A DNA stretch of 64,000 bases from VAZQ01 sp963756715 (GTDB lineage Bacteria > Pseudomonadota > Alphaproteobacteria > Rhizobiales > Xanthobacteraceae), in the NCBI GenBank assembly GCA_963756715.1, contig CAVWOV010000044.1, positions 27,111 to 91,110 of the forward strand. Direction: 5' to 3'. The notes under the pieces are model-generated. The model did no database searches. It had not been told where the DNA came from and was given only the letters and a program-made list of their open reading frames with translations. The position numbers were made by a program, and so were the translations under genes. Shown in pieces: positions 1 through 8,554 of the stretch (the stretch's first letter is position 1; each line of letters starts with the position of its first letter).

Positions 1-1194
1 GCCGAGGTGCGCGAATCGGTCGACTTCTGCCGCTACTACGCGGCCGAAGCGCGGCGCTCGCTGCAACCCGAGTCGATGCCAGGACCGACCGGCGAGTCGA
101 ACGAGCTTTCGTATCGTGGGCGCGGTGTCTTCGTCTGCATCAGTCCATGGAACTTTCCGTTGGCGATCTTCCTTGGCCAGGTGAGCGCCGCGCTGGTTGC
201 CGGCAATACGGTGGTGGCGAAGCCGGCCGAGCAGACTCCGCTGATCGCGGCGGAAGCCGTTCGCATTCTGCACGAGGCTGGCATACCGGCACATGCGCTT
301 CATCTGGTGCCCGGCGACGGCAAGGCCGGGGCAGCGCTGGTCGCCGATCCGCGCGTCGCGGGCGTTGCGTTCACCGGCTCGACCGAAGTGGCGCGGGCGA
401 TCAACCGCGTGCTGGCGGCAAAGGAGGCACCGATCGTGCCGCTGATCGCCGAAACCGGTGGCATCAATCCGATGATCGTGGACGCCACCGCGCTACCCGA
501 GCAGGTGACCGACGACGTCGTCACCTCGGCGTTCCGCTCGGCCGGCCAGCGCTGCTCGGCGTTGCGGCTGCTTTGTGTGCAAGAGGATGTTGCCGATCCA
601 ATCCTCGAGATGATCGCTGGCGCAGCGCAGGAACTGGTGCTCGGCGATCCGCGCGTGCCGTCGACCCATGTCGGGCCGGTGATCGATGCTGAGGCGAAGG
701 AGAAACTCGACGGCTGGATCGCCAATATGGCCAGTCGGCGTCGCGTTCGTTTTTGCTGGGACAAGGTCCATGCGATGCCCGCGGCCGGAACCTACGTGCC
801 GCCGGCGATCATCGCGCTAGACCGAGCATCCGATCTTAAGGAAGAGGTGTTCGGGCCAATCCTTCACGTCGTGCGCTGGCGCGCCCACGAACTCGACCGG
901 TTGCTCGATGACATCGCCGGGAATGGCTATGGCCTTACGCTCGGTATCCACTCCCGCATCGACGCGACCGTCGAGCACATTGTGACGCGGCTTGGCAACG
1001 GAAATGTCTACGTTAACCGCAACATGATCGGCGCAGTGGTCGGCACGCAGCCGTTCGGCGGCACCGGATTGTCCGGTACCGGCCCGAAGGCCGGCGGGCC
1101 GAACTATCTGCGCCGCTTCACCAACGAGCAGGTGGTGACGATCAACACTGCCGCGGCGGGAGGAAATGCCAGTCTGCTGGCGGTGGAAGAGTAG
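1..1194 (+). CDS. putA: PutA C-terminal part: delta-1-pyrroline-5-carboxylate dehydrogenase domain (5' end outside window)
   Basis: The reading frame is open from base 1, so this is the 3' part of a longer gene. It encodes about 397 residues of an NAD-dependent aldehyde dehydrogenase domain. Visible landmarks are the Rossmann/substrate segment ISPWNFPLAIF, the general-base Glu in AETGGINPMI, the catalytic Cys in AGQRCSALRLL and the stretch VVGTQPFGGTGLSGTGPKAG, typical of the P5C dehydrogenase half of fused PutA. The C-terminus with AAGGNASLL also matches PutA rather than stand-alone aldehyde dehydrogenases. In PutA, proline dehydrogenase feeds P5C to this domain, which oxidises it to glutamate. 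The proline dehydrogenase half would lie upstream of the window; this is inferred, not seen. Confidence 0.9.
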   Translation, partial: AEVRESVDFCRYYAAEARRSLQPESMPGPTGESNELSYRGRGVFVCISPWNFPLAIFLGQVSAALVAGNTVVAKPAEQTPLIAAEAVRILHEAGIPAHALHLVPGDGKAGAALVADPRVAGVAFTGSTEVARAINRVLAAKEAPIVPLIAETGGINPMIVDATALPEQVTDDVVTSAFRSAGQRCSALRLLCVQEDVADPILEMIAGAAQELVLGDPRVPSTHVGPVIDAEAKEKLDGWIANMASRRRVRFCWDKVHAMPAAGTYVPPAIIALDRASDLKEEVFGPILHVVRWRAHELDRLLDDIAGNGYGLTLGIHSRIDATVEHIVTRLGNGNVYVNRNMIGAVVGTQPFGGTGLSGTGPKAGGPNYLRRFTNEQVVTINTAAAGGNASLLAVEE

Positions 1195-1215
1195 CTTAGA
1201 GCGGGACGGTCCTGT

Positions 1216-1256
1216 CACACTTGCGCATATCGGTGATGCCAATGTGCGCAATGTGT
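1216..1256. other. Imperfect inverted repeat downstream of putA
   Basis: CACACTTGCGCA (1216-1227) faces TGCGCAATGTG (1245-1255), giving an 11-12 bp stem with one bulge and a 17-nt loop. It sits 22 bases after the putA stop and before hisE. There is no T-run after it, so a role as an intrinsic terminator is unproven. Confidence 0.35.
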
Positions 1257-1416
1257 CTCGTTAAGTACTGTCACGGGGCTTATGGCCCAGACATGTTGCG
1301 TCGTCGTTGCCCTCCGGCGAGTTTGGCCAAGTTTCATACGCCGGTGCGACCTCGTCGCCCGCACAGGACCACATTCGTCGGTACACTCTTCGCCAGATGG
1401 GGTTATGGTATTCGAC

Positions 1417-1809
1417 ATGAGTGATTCCCTCGATCGCCTCTATCAGGCCGTTCTTGCCGCTCAAACCGCCGATCCGGCGGTCTCGCGCACGGCCAAGTTG
1501 CTGCGTGCGGGGCGCGGGAAGATGGCCAAGAAGCTCGCCGAAGAAGCAGTCGAAGTCGTGATCGACGCCATGAACGGCCAGAACGAAGCTGTCGTGCGGG
1601 AAAGCGCCGATCTCATTTATAATCTTGTGGTGCTGTGGGTATCGGCAGGCATCAATCCGAACGATGTCTGGGCCGAGATGGATCGGCGCGAGCAGTTGTT
1701 CGGCATTGCGGAGAAGTTGCCAAAGGGGCTCGGAGTTTCAACTCCGGCTCCGTCACCGCGGCGCAAGGTCGTCGCGCTGACCCGCAACCAGGCCAGCAAG
1801 CGGCGCTGA
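1417..1809 (+). CDS. hisE: Phosphoribosyl-ATP diphosphatase HisE
   Basis: 130 residues, starting MSDSLDRLYQAVLAA. HisE hydrolyses phosphoribosyl-ATP to phosphoribosyl-AMP and pyrophosphate, the second step of histidine synthesis. It has the all-alpha MazG-like fold with metal-binding acidic motifs: EEAVEVVIDAM and RESADLIYNLVVLW are clear. The ATG at 1417 fits family length; an in-frame ATG at 1405 would add only four residues. A basic C-terminal tail (about residues 105-130) extends beyond the usual core. No other his gene is near, so this is a detached copy rather than part of a his operon. Confidence 0.88.
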   Translation: MSDSLDRLYQAVLAAQTADPAVSRTAKLLRAGRGKMAKKLAEEAVEVVIDAMNGQNEAVVRESADLIYNLVVLWVSAGINPNDVWAEMDRREQLFGIAEKLPKGLGVSTPAPSPRRKVVALTRNQASKRR

Positions 1810-1875
1810 TCGGCCAGCGAACGATCGACCCTGGCCTCATGGACAATCCGAACTGGCACCGGTAAGCAGCCCGAC

Positions 1876-2457
1876 ATGCTTCGCCGTCTTTATGATTGGT
1901 GCATCGCCGCTGCCGGTAAGCCGTATGCGACCTGGCTGCTGGGCGTGATCTCGTTCGTCGAAAGCTCGTTCTTTCCGATCCCGCCGGACGTGATGCTAAT
2001 CCCGATGTCACTCGCCCGCCCGGACAAGGCGTATTTCTACGCCGCCGTGTGCACGATCACGTCGGTTGCGGGCGGGGTGCTCGGGTATCTCATCGGTTCC
2101 GTGCTCTACGATTCGGTCGGTTTGTGGCTGATCCATCTCTATGGCTATGGCGACAAGGTTGAGGCGTTTCGTGAGGCCTATGCACAGTGGGGCGGGTGGA
2201 TCATTCTGCTCAAAGGCCTGACGCCGATCCCCTACAAGATCGTGACGATTGCGTCGGGGTTCGCGGGCTACAACCTGCCGATGTTCATCGGCCTGTCGAT
2301 CATTGCGCGCGGCGGCCGGTTTTTTCTCCTGGCATTTTTGCTCCATCGCTACGGCGCGCAGGCCCGCAGCATCATCGAAGAACGGCTGGGATTATGGGTT
2401 ACGATCGGCGCGATCGTGCTCGTAGGCGGTATCATCGCCGCGATTTATTTGATCTGA
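1876..2457 (+). CDS. DedA/VTT-family inner-membrane protein (YqaA-like)
   Basis: 193 residues with about four to five hydrophobic segments and the family signature FVESSFFPIPPDVML near residues 28-42, followed by a glycine-rich re-entrant region and LLKGLTPIPYKIVTIASG near 115-132. Members of the DedA/SNARE-associated family are thought to act in membrane lipid translocation or proton-dependent homeostasis; the substrate here cannot be told. It lies 66 bases after hisE on the same strand and may be co-transcribed. It is shorter than canonical DedA (about 220) and closest in pattern to the YqaA branch. Confidence 0.85.
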   Translation: MLRRLYDWCIAAAGKPYATWLLGVISFVESSFFPIPPDVMLIPMSLARPDKAYFYAAVCTITSVAGGVLGYLIGSVLYDSVGLWLIHLYGYGDKVEAFREAYAQWGGWIILLKGLTPIPYKIVTIASGFAGYNLPMFIGLSIIARGGRFFLLAFLLHRYGAQARSIIEERLGLWVTIGAIVLVGGIIAAIYLI

Positions 2458-2563
2458 TCCGCGGCTGACGCTCCTCATTTCTGCCACCTGAAGGACGCAA
2501 CTTCCGATTGGCTTTGCGTGGCGCGTCAATTCGGCGCATCCGTGACATGCGGGAGTCCGGCCC

Positions 2564-3133
2564 GTGAGTATCGGCCAGCAGGGAATATCTGGTCTTCGAG
2601 TTTCGGTGGCGGTTCCGCCCGCATTCGCGCGGCTGGGCGCGGTAGCTTGCATTTTATGCCTATCGTCCGCTGCACTCGCGCAGAATGTTCCGCCACAAAG
2701 CGCGCCGGCTACGCAGCCCCCGCCTCCTGCCGCGCAGGCGCCGCAGTCTGATCAACCAGGTTTCGTTGATGCCGTTGGCCGCTGGCTGCAGGAAGGCAAG
2801 GAGAAGATGGACTCGCAGATGAAGGGCGCCCGCGAGGCCCTCGGCGAGTTCCACGACAAGGCCCAGCAGAATGCCAAGGAGGCCGCAGGCGCCCTCGTCA
2901 CCAACCCCCATATCGTCAACGGGCGCGCGCGTTGCGAGGTTGCGGCGAATGGTGCGCCCGATTGCGCGGCTGCGGCCACCACGATCTGCCACGGCAAGAG
3001 CTTCCAGGCGGGCAAAAGCGTCGCAACCCAGACCGAGGAAAAATGCCCGGCGCGGGTCCTGCTTTCGGGTCGCTCGCCCGCGGCCGGCGAATGCAAGCTC
3101 GAGACCTACGTGACCAGCGCGGTCTGCCAGTAG
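2564..3133 (+). CDS. Secreted protein of unknown function
   Basis: 189 residues from a GTG start, with a signal peptide whose hydrophobic core is LGAVACILCLSSAALA, then a Pro/Gln-rich linker (about 40-65), an amphipathic charged segment (70-115) and a C-terminal region with six cysteines (about 125-189) that could form disulfides in the periplasm. I do not recognise a named domain; similar proteins are found as uncharacterised exported proteins in Bradyrhizobium-like genomes (recollection, not checked). It follows the DedA gene by 106 bases on the same strand. Confidence 0.65.
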   Translation: MSIGQQGISGLRVSVAVPPAFARLGAVACILCLSSAALAQNVPPQSAPATQPPPPAAQAPQSDQPGFVDAVGRWLQEGKEKMDSQMKGAREALGEFHDKAQQNAKEAAGALVTNPHIVNGRARCEVAANGAPDCAAAATTICHGKSFQAGKSVATQTEEKCPARVLLSGRSPAAGECKLETYVTSAVCQ

Positions 3134-3203
3134 CGGCGGCCGGCGTGTTATGACGGCGCGCTCCCCCAAGGGGTGAAGCTCCACGGTGCAGGCGAGGGTC
3201 TCG

Positions 3204-4559
3204 GTGAATCTCCACACGATGTTGCTTGAGCGGGAGGCCGCCGGCCGGCCGGTGACGGTGGGCCTAATCGGCGCCGGCAAGTTCGGCACCATGTTTCTCG
3301 CCCAGGCGCGATTGACCCGGGGCATGCACATCGTCGGTGTCGCGGATCTTGATGTCCTGCGTGCGCAGACCCAGCTCCGCAGCGCCGGCTGGGACGACGA
3401 AGTGACGTCCGCGGCGTCGCTCGACGACGCACTCAAGGCGCGCCGCACCCACGTGACGCCGGATGCCGAAGCGCTGATCGCGCTGCCCGAGGTCGAGGTG
3501 ATCGTCGAAGCAACCGGCATTCCGCAGGCCGGCATCCGTCACGCACTCGCGGCGATCGCGCACGGCAAGCATATCGTCATGGTCAACGTCGAGGCCGATG
3601 CGCTGGCGGGGCCACTCCTGGCGCGCAAGGCCAAGGCGGCTGGCGTGGTCTACAGCCTCGCCTGGGGCGACCAGCCGGCGCTGATCTGCGAGCATGTCGA
3701 TTGGGCGCGTACCTGCGGCTTCAAGGTGATCGCTGCCGGCAAGGGCACGCGCTACGAGCCGCACTACCACAAGTCCAACCCCGACAACGTGTGGGACATC
3801 CTCGACAAATACTTGAAGATCGAGGATCGCAACTCGATCAATCCCAAGATGTTCAACAGCTTCGTCGACGGCACCAAGTCCGGCATTGAGATGACGGCGG
3901 TCTGCAACGCCACGGGCTTACTGCCGCAGAGCGACGGCCTGGGCTTCCCGCCGGCAACGCGCTTCGAGCTCGCCGACATCTGCAAGCCGAAGCACGCCGG
4001 TGGCACGCTGGAGCGCGAGGGCGTCACCGAAGTTGTTTCGTCGGTGTATCGTGACGGCCGTGACGTGCCACATCATCTCGCGCTCGGCACGTACGTGGTG
4101 TTCGAGGGGGAGAGCGACTACGCGCGCCGCTGCTTCAACGAATATGCCATGCTGCCGGATCGCAGCGGGCGGTACGCCGCGCTCTACCGGCCGATCCACA
4201 TGATCGGGCTTGAGCTCGGCGTATCGGTCGCAAGCGCGGCACTGCGCAACGAACCGACCGGCGCGCCGACCGGGTTCCGCTCCGATGTCGCCGCCACCGC
4301 CAAGCGCGCGCTGAAGCAGGGCGAGATGCTGGACGGTGAGGGCGGCTTCTGCGTCTGGGGCAGGCAGGTGCCGGCGCAGCGCTCGCTCGAACAGGGCCTG
4401 CTGCCACTCGGTCTAGCGAGCGAGGTCAGGCTCAAGCGCGACCTTGCGGAAGGTGAGTACCTGCGCTGGAGCGACGTGACGTATGACGAAAACGATCCTG
4501 CGGTGAAGGTCCGCCGCGAGATGGAAGCCGCATTCGCGCGGCCGAACGCGGCGGTGTGA
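3204..4559 (+). CDS. NAD(P)-dependent dehydrogenase with C-terminal SAF domain (homoserine-dehydrogenase-like)
   Basis: 451 residues from the GTG at 3204 (starting NLHTMLLEREAAGRPV); an upstream GTG at 3186 is possible. The N-terminal Rossmann motif GLIGAGKFGTMFL (about 21-33) binds NAD(P). The middle part resembles homoserine-dehydrogenase/Gfo-Idh-like oxidoreductases (EATGIPQAGIRHALAAI, VVYSLAWGDQPAL). The last about 90 residues carry a SAF-type fold (LGLASEVRLKRDLAEGEYL), also found in sialic acid synthase and altronate dehydratase. The substrate is unknown; the SAF domain points to a sugar-acid or related carboxylate. It stands alone, convergent with the Bug receptor gene at 4580. Confidence 0.8.
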   Translation: MNLHTMLLEREAAGRPVTVGLIGAGKFGTMFLAQARLTRGMHIVGVADLDVLRAQTQLRSAGWDDEVTSAASLDDALKARRTHVTPDAEALIALPEVEVIVEATGIPQAGIRHALAAIAHGKHIVMVNVEADALAGPLLARKAKAAGVVYSLAWGDQPALICEHVDWARTCGFKVIAAGKGTRYEPHYHKSNPDNVWDILDKYLKIEDRNSINPKMFNSFVDGTKSGIEMTAVCNATGLLPQSDGLGFPPATRFELADICKPKHAGGTLEREGVTEVVSSVYRDGRDVPHHLALGTYVVFEGESDYARRCFNEYAMLPDRSGRYAALYRPIHMIGLELGVSVASAALRNEPTGAPTGFRSDVAATAKRALKQGEMLDGEGGFCVWGRQVPAQRSLEQGLLPLGLASEVRLKRDLAEGEYLRWSDVTYDENDPAVKVRREMEAAFARPNAAV

Positions 4560-4579
4560 GCGACCGGTTTGCGGCGGCA

Positions 4580-5551
4580 TCAATCCACGTGGGCGCCGGA
4601 ATCCTTGACGACCTTGCTCAGCCGAAGGGTGTCGGCGGCGACGAGGTCTGCGAATTCCTTGGGGCTGTTGGCAACAATATTTGCTCCCAATTTGGTCAGG
4701 CGCTGCCGGACTTCCGGTTGCGCCAGAGCCTTGGCGAATTCGGCATTCAGTCGCTCGACGATCGTGCCGGGCGTTGCGGCCGGAGCGAAGACTCCAAACC
4801 AGACCTTCAACTCCAGCATCGGCGCGCTGACCTCTACGGCTGACGGGATGTCAGGAAGCAACGACGAACGCTGCCGATCCGTCACCATCAGGCCGCGAAG
4901 TTTGCCTTCCCCAATGAGCGGCGCCATGCTGCCGACGGCGCCGAAAAACAGGCCCATGCGGCCTGACATCAGGTCGGGGACGATCTGCGACGAACCGCGA
5001 TAGGGTGCGTGAACGATATCGATGTGGAATCCGGACTTTAGCAGTTCGCCGAGCAGGTGCGCCCCGCTGCCGACGCCCACCGAGGCATAGGTCAGCGCTC
5101 CGGGGTTTTTCCGCGCCCATGCAACGAGCTCCGTAAATGTTTTGAATGGCCGGTCAAGGGGGACGACGAGAACGTGCGGCAATTCGACAAGCTTAATAAT
5201 GGGCACGAAGTCCTTTGCGGGATTGTAAGACAGCTTGCTGTAGAGCGAGACGTTGATCGCGTGTGTGCCGATGTCGCCGATCAACAGGGTGTAGCCGTCC
5301 GGCGCGGCTTGTTTCACGACACCCGCCGCGACCTGACCGCCGCCGCCGGGCCGGTTCTCCACCACGACCGGCTGGCCGATATTTTCGGAGACCTTTGCAG
5401 CCACCAGTCGCGCCATTGTGTCGGTGACGCCGCCGGCCGCATACGGCAGGACCATGGTGATGGCACGCCGCGGAAAATCCTGCGCGCCGGCGACCGTAGA
5501 GGTAAGCGCGCAGAAAGATGCCGCCAGAAGTCGGATTCCAAATTTCTTCAT
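4580..5551 (-). CDS. Bug/TctC-family periplasmic solute-binding protein
   Basis: 323 residues with a clear signal peptide (basic MKKFGIRLL, hydrophobic core, cleavage after VAGA) and the family start RRAITMVLPYAAGGVTDTMARLVA. Bug receptors bind carboxylated solutes in the periplasm and deliver them to TctAB-type permeases; no tctAB genes lie in this window, which is usual for orphan Bug receptors in this group. It is on the same strand as, and 122 bases downstream of, the FAD monooxygenase at 5674, suggesting that its ligand is an aromatic acid used by that enzyme (inference). Confidence 0.9.
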   Translation of the reverse strand: MKKFGIRLLAASFCALTSTVAGAQDFPRRAITMVLPYAAGGVTDTMARLVAAKVSENIGQPVVVENRPGGGGQVAAGVVKQAAPDGYTLLIGDIGTHAINVSLYSKLSYNPAKDFVPIIKLVELPHVLVVPLDRPFKTFTELVAWARKNPGALTYASVGVGSGAHLLGELLKSGFHIDIVHAPYRGSSQIVPDLMSGRMGLFFGAVGSMAPLIGEGKLRGLMVTDRQRSSLLPDIPSAVEVSAPMLELKVWFGVFAPAATPGTIVERLNAEFAKALAQPEVRQRLTKLGANIVANSPKEFADLVAADTLRLSKVVKDSGAHVD

Positions 5552-5673
5552 GCCTGCTTTCCTCCTCTATTTTTTCTTCGATGACGCGCGGTTTCGGAAA
5601 ATTAGCCAGGGATCACCGATCCAAACAAACCCGGGTCAACGCGAGAACACCGGATATTGTTGTTCTGCGCAAA

Positions 5674-6891
5674 TCAATTGACCTGCGTCGAACTCGTTCG
5701 CGAAGCTGCCGCAACGTCATATTCGTAGAACTCACTCAATTTCAGGCCGGTCTTGTCTCCTCCCAGCCGGTGCTGAAGCGCCATTCTTATGTTTCGTTTG
5801 ATCTGCGCCCATTTCGACGTCAGGTGCATTTCCTTGCCGCGTGCCCGTGCCTCCAAGACCGCGCGCCGCGTGCGCGGCAGGCGAAGCGCCTCGTATTGCC
5901 GGAGCGCCTCGTTCAGGTTGCCTGGATGCTGGGAGACCAGATCGGCGAGCGCATAACCGTCTTCAATCGCCATGCAGGCGCCTTGACCGATATGCGGCAG
6001 CATCGCGTGCGCCGCATCGCCCAACAGCGTCACGCGGCCCTTGCACCAGCTCTCAATCGGGTCCCGGTCATAGAGCGCCCATTTGTAATAGCGGTCTGAG
6101 GATCCCAGCAATCGCAGCAGCGGTTCATGCCAGCCCGCAAAGGTCTCCATGACTTCGGACCGGTCGCATTCCTGGGTCCAGGATTCTTGCGTCCATGCAT
6201 CGGTCTCGACGTGAGCGACGAAATTAACGAGCGTGCCGCGACGAACCATGAAGTGGATGACGTGGCTGCGTGGCCCCATATACAAGGTGAGGTCGGTGCT
6301 GATGAGGCCGGGCGGGAACGCATCAAGCGGCACCAGGCCGCGCCAGCAAACTGACCCGGTGAAGCGTGGGGCCTCGCGGCCGAACAGGCTTTGCCGCACA
6401 ACCGAGCGGATGCCGTCGGCGCCGACGATGAGATCGGCTTCGATCTCCGCGCCATCGGCAAAGTGCGCGCGCGCGCCTTTGCCGTCGGTATCGACTTCGG
6501 TGCAGCGCGTACCGAGATGAATAGCGCTGTCTGGCAATTGTTTTCGCAAGACGTCGACCAGGTCGGCGCGGTGCACCGACAGGTAAGGAGCGCCGAACTC
6601 CTTCTGGTAAACACCTTTGCGAAATACCTTGGACAGGATGTCGCCGCTGTCCCAGGCGCGGACTGTCTGGTTGTCCGATTCGAAGCCGATGGCCGCGATA
6701 TGTTCATCGAGGCCGAGCGCACGAAATGCCTTGATCGCATTGGGAGAGAGCGAAACGCCAGCTCCGATCTCGGCAATCTGAGGCGATTGCTCATAGAGTT
6801 CGACCTCGACATCGCGCCGATGCAGCGCGATCGCGGCCGTCAGCCCGCCGATCCCGGCCCCCACGATGGCAATTTTTGGTTTGCGCAGCAT
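5674..6891 (-). CDS. FAD-dependent monooxygenase, salicylate / 3-hydroxybenzoate hydroxylase type
   Basis: 405 residues. The FAD dinucleotide fold is at the very N-terminus (AIVGAGIGGLTAAIALHRR), the second FAD/NADH motif is VGADGIRSVVR, and the third is LLGDAAHAMLPHIGQGACMA near residue 290. This is the class A flavoprotein monooxygenase plan of salicylate 1-hydroxylase and 3-hydroxybenzoate 6-hydroxylase, which hydroxylate aromatic acids with NADH and O2. The precise substrate cannot be read from sequence. It probably forms a two-gene unit with the Bug receptor gene at 4580-5551. Confidence 0.87.
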   Translation of the reverse strand: MLRKPKIAIVGAGIGGLTAAIALHRRDVEVELYEQSPQIAEIGAGVSLSPNAIKAFRALGLDEHIAAIGFESDNQTVRAWDSGDILSKVFRKGVYQKEFGAPYLSVHRADLVDVLRKQLPDSAIHLGTRCTEVDTDGKGARAHFADGAEIEADLIVGADGIRSVVRQSLFGREAPRFTGSVCWRGLVPLDAFPPGLISTDLTLYMGPRSHVIHFMVRRGTLVNFVAHVETDAWTQESWTQECDRSEVMETFAGWHEPLLRLLGSSDRYYKWALYDRDPIESWCKGRVTLLGDAAHAMLPHIGQGACMAIEDGYALADLVSQHPGNLNEALRQYEALRLPRTRRAVLEARARGKEMHLTSKWAQIKRNIRMALQHRLGGDKTGLKLSEFYEYDVAAASRTSSTQVN

Positions 6892-7012
6892 CGACGTTTG
6901 TTCTTGTGTCGCGCGGTATCCACCAGCATATCAACCTGCTTGTCAACTGGATCACCTAGGGAGACCCATGGCACGGTGTGACCATGGCGTGCAGGTTCGT
7001 CGATAGGGTCGG

Positions 7013-7684
7013 CTACGTCCCGGGCAACCCGGTGATGCGGATGCCGGAACCCGTCACCTTGTGGCGGCGGTTGATGGTAATAAGCACGGATGTCAGCGCT
7101 TCGACGGCGGCGGAGTTGCGGATTGGCCCGGCATAGAGCCCGCGCATGCCGATGTCCGCGATCAGGCTGATGGCGATCTCGCAGGCGGGCTGATCGTCAC
7201 CGCACACCAGCACATCGCAGTCGATGACGTGGTGAAGATCGGCAAGATGCTGCGCCGACACGTTCTGGAACGCCGATACCACGCGAGTCTGCTTGCCGAG
7301 GTGCTGCTGAATCGCCGCCACGGCGGATTGTCCCTCGGGTAGCTGCACCACGCTCACCTTGGGCGGTACGAGCGGTACGGTCGCATCGATCAGGATCTTG
7401 TTCGCGAGTTGCTCGATCACCTCGTCAACCGTTGTTCTCTGCACGGCGTAGGGCACGGTGAGAAACACGATGTCGGCCGCGCCGGCAGCCTGACGGTTGT
7501 CGGCGCCTGCGATCGACGTGCCGTCGAGTCGTGCGCTTAACTCCGCAGCGGAAGCGTGGGCCTTGTCGGCGTTGCGCGAGCCGATCGTCACCGTGTGTCC
7601 GGCGGCTGCGAGGCGCAGTGCCAGCCCGGAGCCCTGCGCCCCCGTTCCGCCCAGCACCGCGATCTTGTGGCGTTGCCCCTGCAT
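7013..7684 (-). CDS. npdG: F420H2:NADP oxidoreductase (NADPH-dependent F420 reductase)
   Basis: 223 residues. The N-terminal nucleotide-binding motif is AVLGGTGAQGSGLALRLAAA and the NADP-binding turn IGSRNADKA follows strand 2. The sequence carries TVPYAVQRTTVDEVI, and FQNVSAQHLADL with VLVCGDD in the C-terminal half, as in the NpdG/Fno family. These enzymes move hydride between cofactor F420 and NADP, so this gene would supply F420H2 to the oxidoreductase encoded at 22423. The start overlaps the stop of a small upstream frame (TGATG), indicating translational coupling. It is separated by 15 kb from the F420 biosynthesis genes. Confidence 0.85.
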   Translation of the reverse strand: MQGQRHKIAVLGGTGAQGSGLALRLAAAGHTVTIGSRNADKAHASAAELSARLDGTSIAGADNRQAAGAADIVFLTVPYAVQRTTVDEVIEQLANKILIDATVPLVPPKVSVVQLPEGQSAVAAIQQHLGKQTRVVSAFQNVSAQHLADLHHVIDCDVLVCGDDQPACEIAISLIADIGMRGLYAGPIRNSAAVEALTSVLITINRRHKVTGSGIRITGLPGT

Positions 7685-7810
7685 CAGTCACCCACCACGA
7701 ACAAGTCCTCGATCGGGGTGCGCTTCGGAATGAAGCGCCGCTCGATCATGTATCGCGCCCAGCGCAGATGCGCCGCGCGGCTTCTTGGAGGTTCATCCCG
7801 CGCTCCCCAT
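7684..7810 (-). pseudogene. Small protein upstream of npdG, apparently split by a +1 frameshift
   Basis: A C-terminal frame without its own start encodes HLRWARYMIERRFIPKRT and ends PIEDLFVVGD at a TGA that overlaps the npdG ATG. In the next frame an ATG at 7810 gives MGSA and then runs into a stop. Removing one base near 7797-7799 (a CCC run on the plus strand) joins them into a 41-residue basic protein. The sequence looks like coding DNA and is placed for translational coupling to npdG, but I do not recognise the family. The merge is an inference resting on the same +1 pattern seen elsewhere in this window. Confidence 0.4.
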
Positions 7811-7850
7811 GATGTTGCCGGTTGTGATGCATATCGCCGTTGGGGATGCC

Positions 7851-8300
7851 TTAACGTCCCCCGCGCTTCTTATCCTGCAGCGTCGAGATGTACTCGACCA
7901 GCATCAAGATCCGCGCACGCACGAGAGCTTCGGCCATCTCTTTCGAGGTGAAATTCTGGGACGTCCGGTCAGCCAAACCCTGCATGTAGATATCGCCCCA
8001 CACCGGCATCTCCCGGGTGCCGTGAACCAAGGTTTGCACCCTGCCGTCGATCACGCCGTAGACCCGGGTGATCGGAAACACGCCGTTGTTCTTTTCCGAC
8101 AGCTTGGTCAAATCCGCTGGGGGCTTGACGAGCGACTTGGCGACAGGGCCGTCTCCCTTGCCCGATACGCCGTGGCAGGATGCGCAGGATCGTAGAAACT
8201 CCGCGCGCCCGAGCATTTCATCCTGCTGCGCGTGCGCAACGCCAATCGTTCCGCTCGCTGTCGACGCGGCCATCAAGATTCCGCACCATATCGCTCGCAT
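7851..8300 (-). CDS. Periplasmic class I c-type cytochrome
   Basis: 149 residues from the ATG at 8300. A signal peptide (MRAIWCGILMAASTASG, cleavage about VAHA-QQ) precedes one heme-binding CASCHG motif near residue 38 and the axial Met candidate in TREMPVWGD near residue 98. The fold is that of a small mono-heme cytochrome c, likely an electron carrier in the periplasm. An upstream in-frame extension to 8399 would add 33 residues lacking signal features and is rejected. Its partner is unknown; the GMC dehydrogenase at 18145 lacks a cytochrome subunit and is one possible donor, though distant. Confidence 0.85.
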   Translation of the reverse strand: MRAIWCGILMAASTASGTIGVAHAQQDEMLGRAEFLRSCASCHGVSGKGDGPVAKSLVKPPADLTKLSEKNNGVFPITRVYGVIDGRVQTLVHGTREMPVWGDIYMQGLADRTSQNFTSKEMAEALVRARILMLVEYISTLQDKKRGGR

Positions 8301-8428
8301 CGGCAATCTCTCGGTCGAATTGGATTTCCGTTCCGTACCGTCCGGTGAATGGTAGCGATTCTCCGGACGGTACGGAAGCCCAGCGGAGCGGCGGCTCATG
8401 CGCTAGACTAATCTAGTAACTTATCAAT

Positions 8429-8506
8429 CTAGTGTGGCCTTGGTTCAAGAGTCCGCATTACGAACTATCGGCTCCAATGACGCGGACTTCTGAACCGCCA
8501 CACTAG
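8429..8506. repeat. Palindromic repeat, CTAGTG family, copy 1
   Basis: 78 bp. Outer arms CTAGTGTGGC and GCCACACTAG are perfectly complementary; inner arms GGTTCAAGAGTCCGC and GCGGACTTCTGAACC pair with two mismatches; the loop is about 23 nt. It lies between a cytochrome c gene and alkA. The left flank contains CTAGTAACTTAT, closely matching CTAGTAGCTTAT between copies 5 and 6 at 38.84 kb. Confidence 0.8.
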
Positions 8507-8554
8507 AGAAAACGGTTGCGTTCGTACCCCATTTGTAGATGCTTCGCGCCCGTC

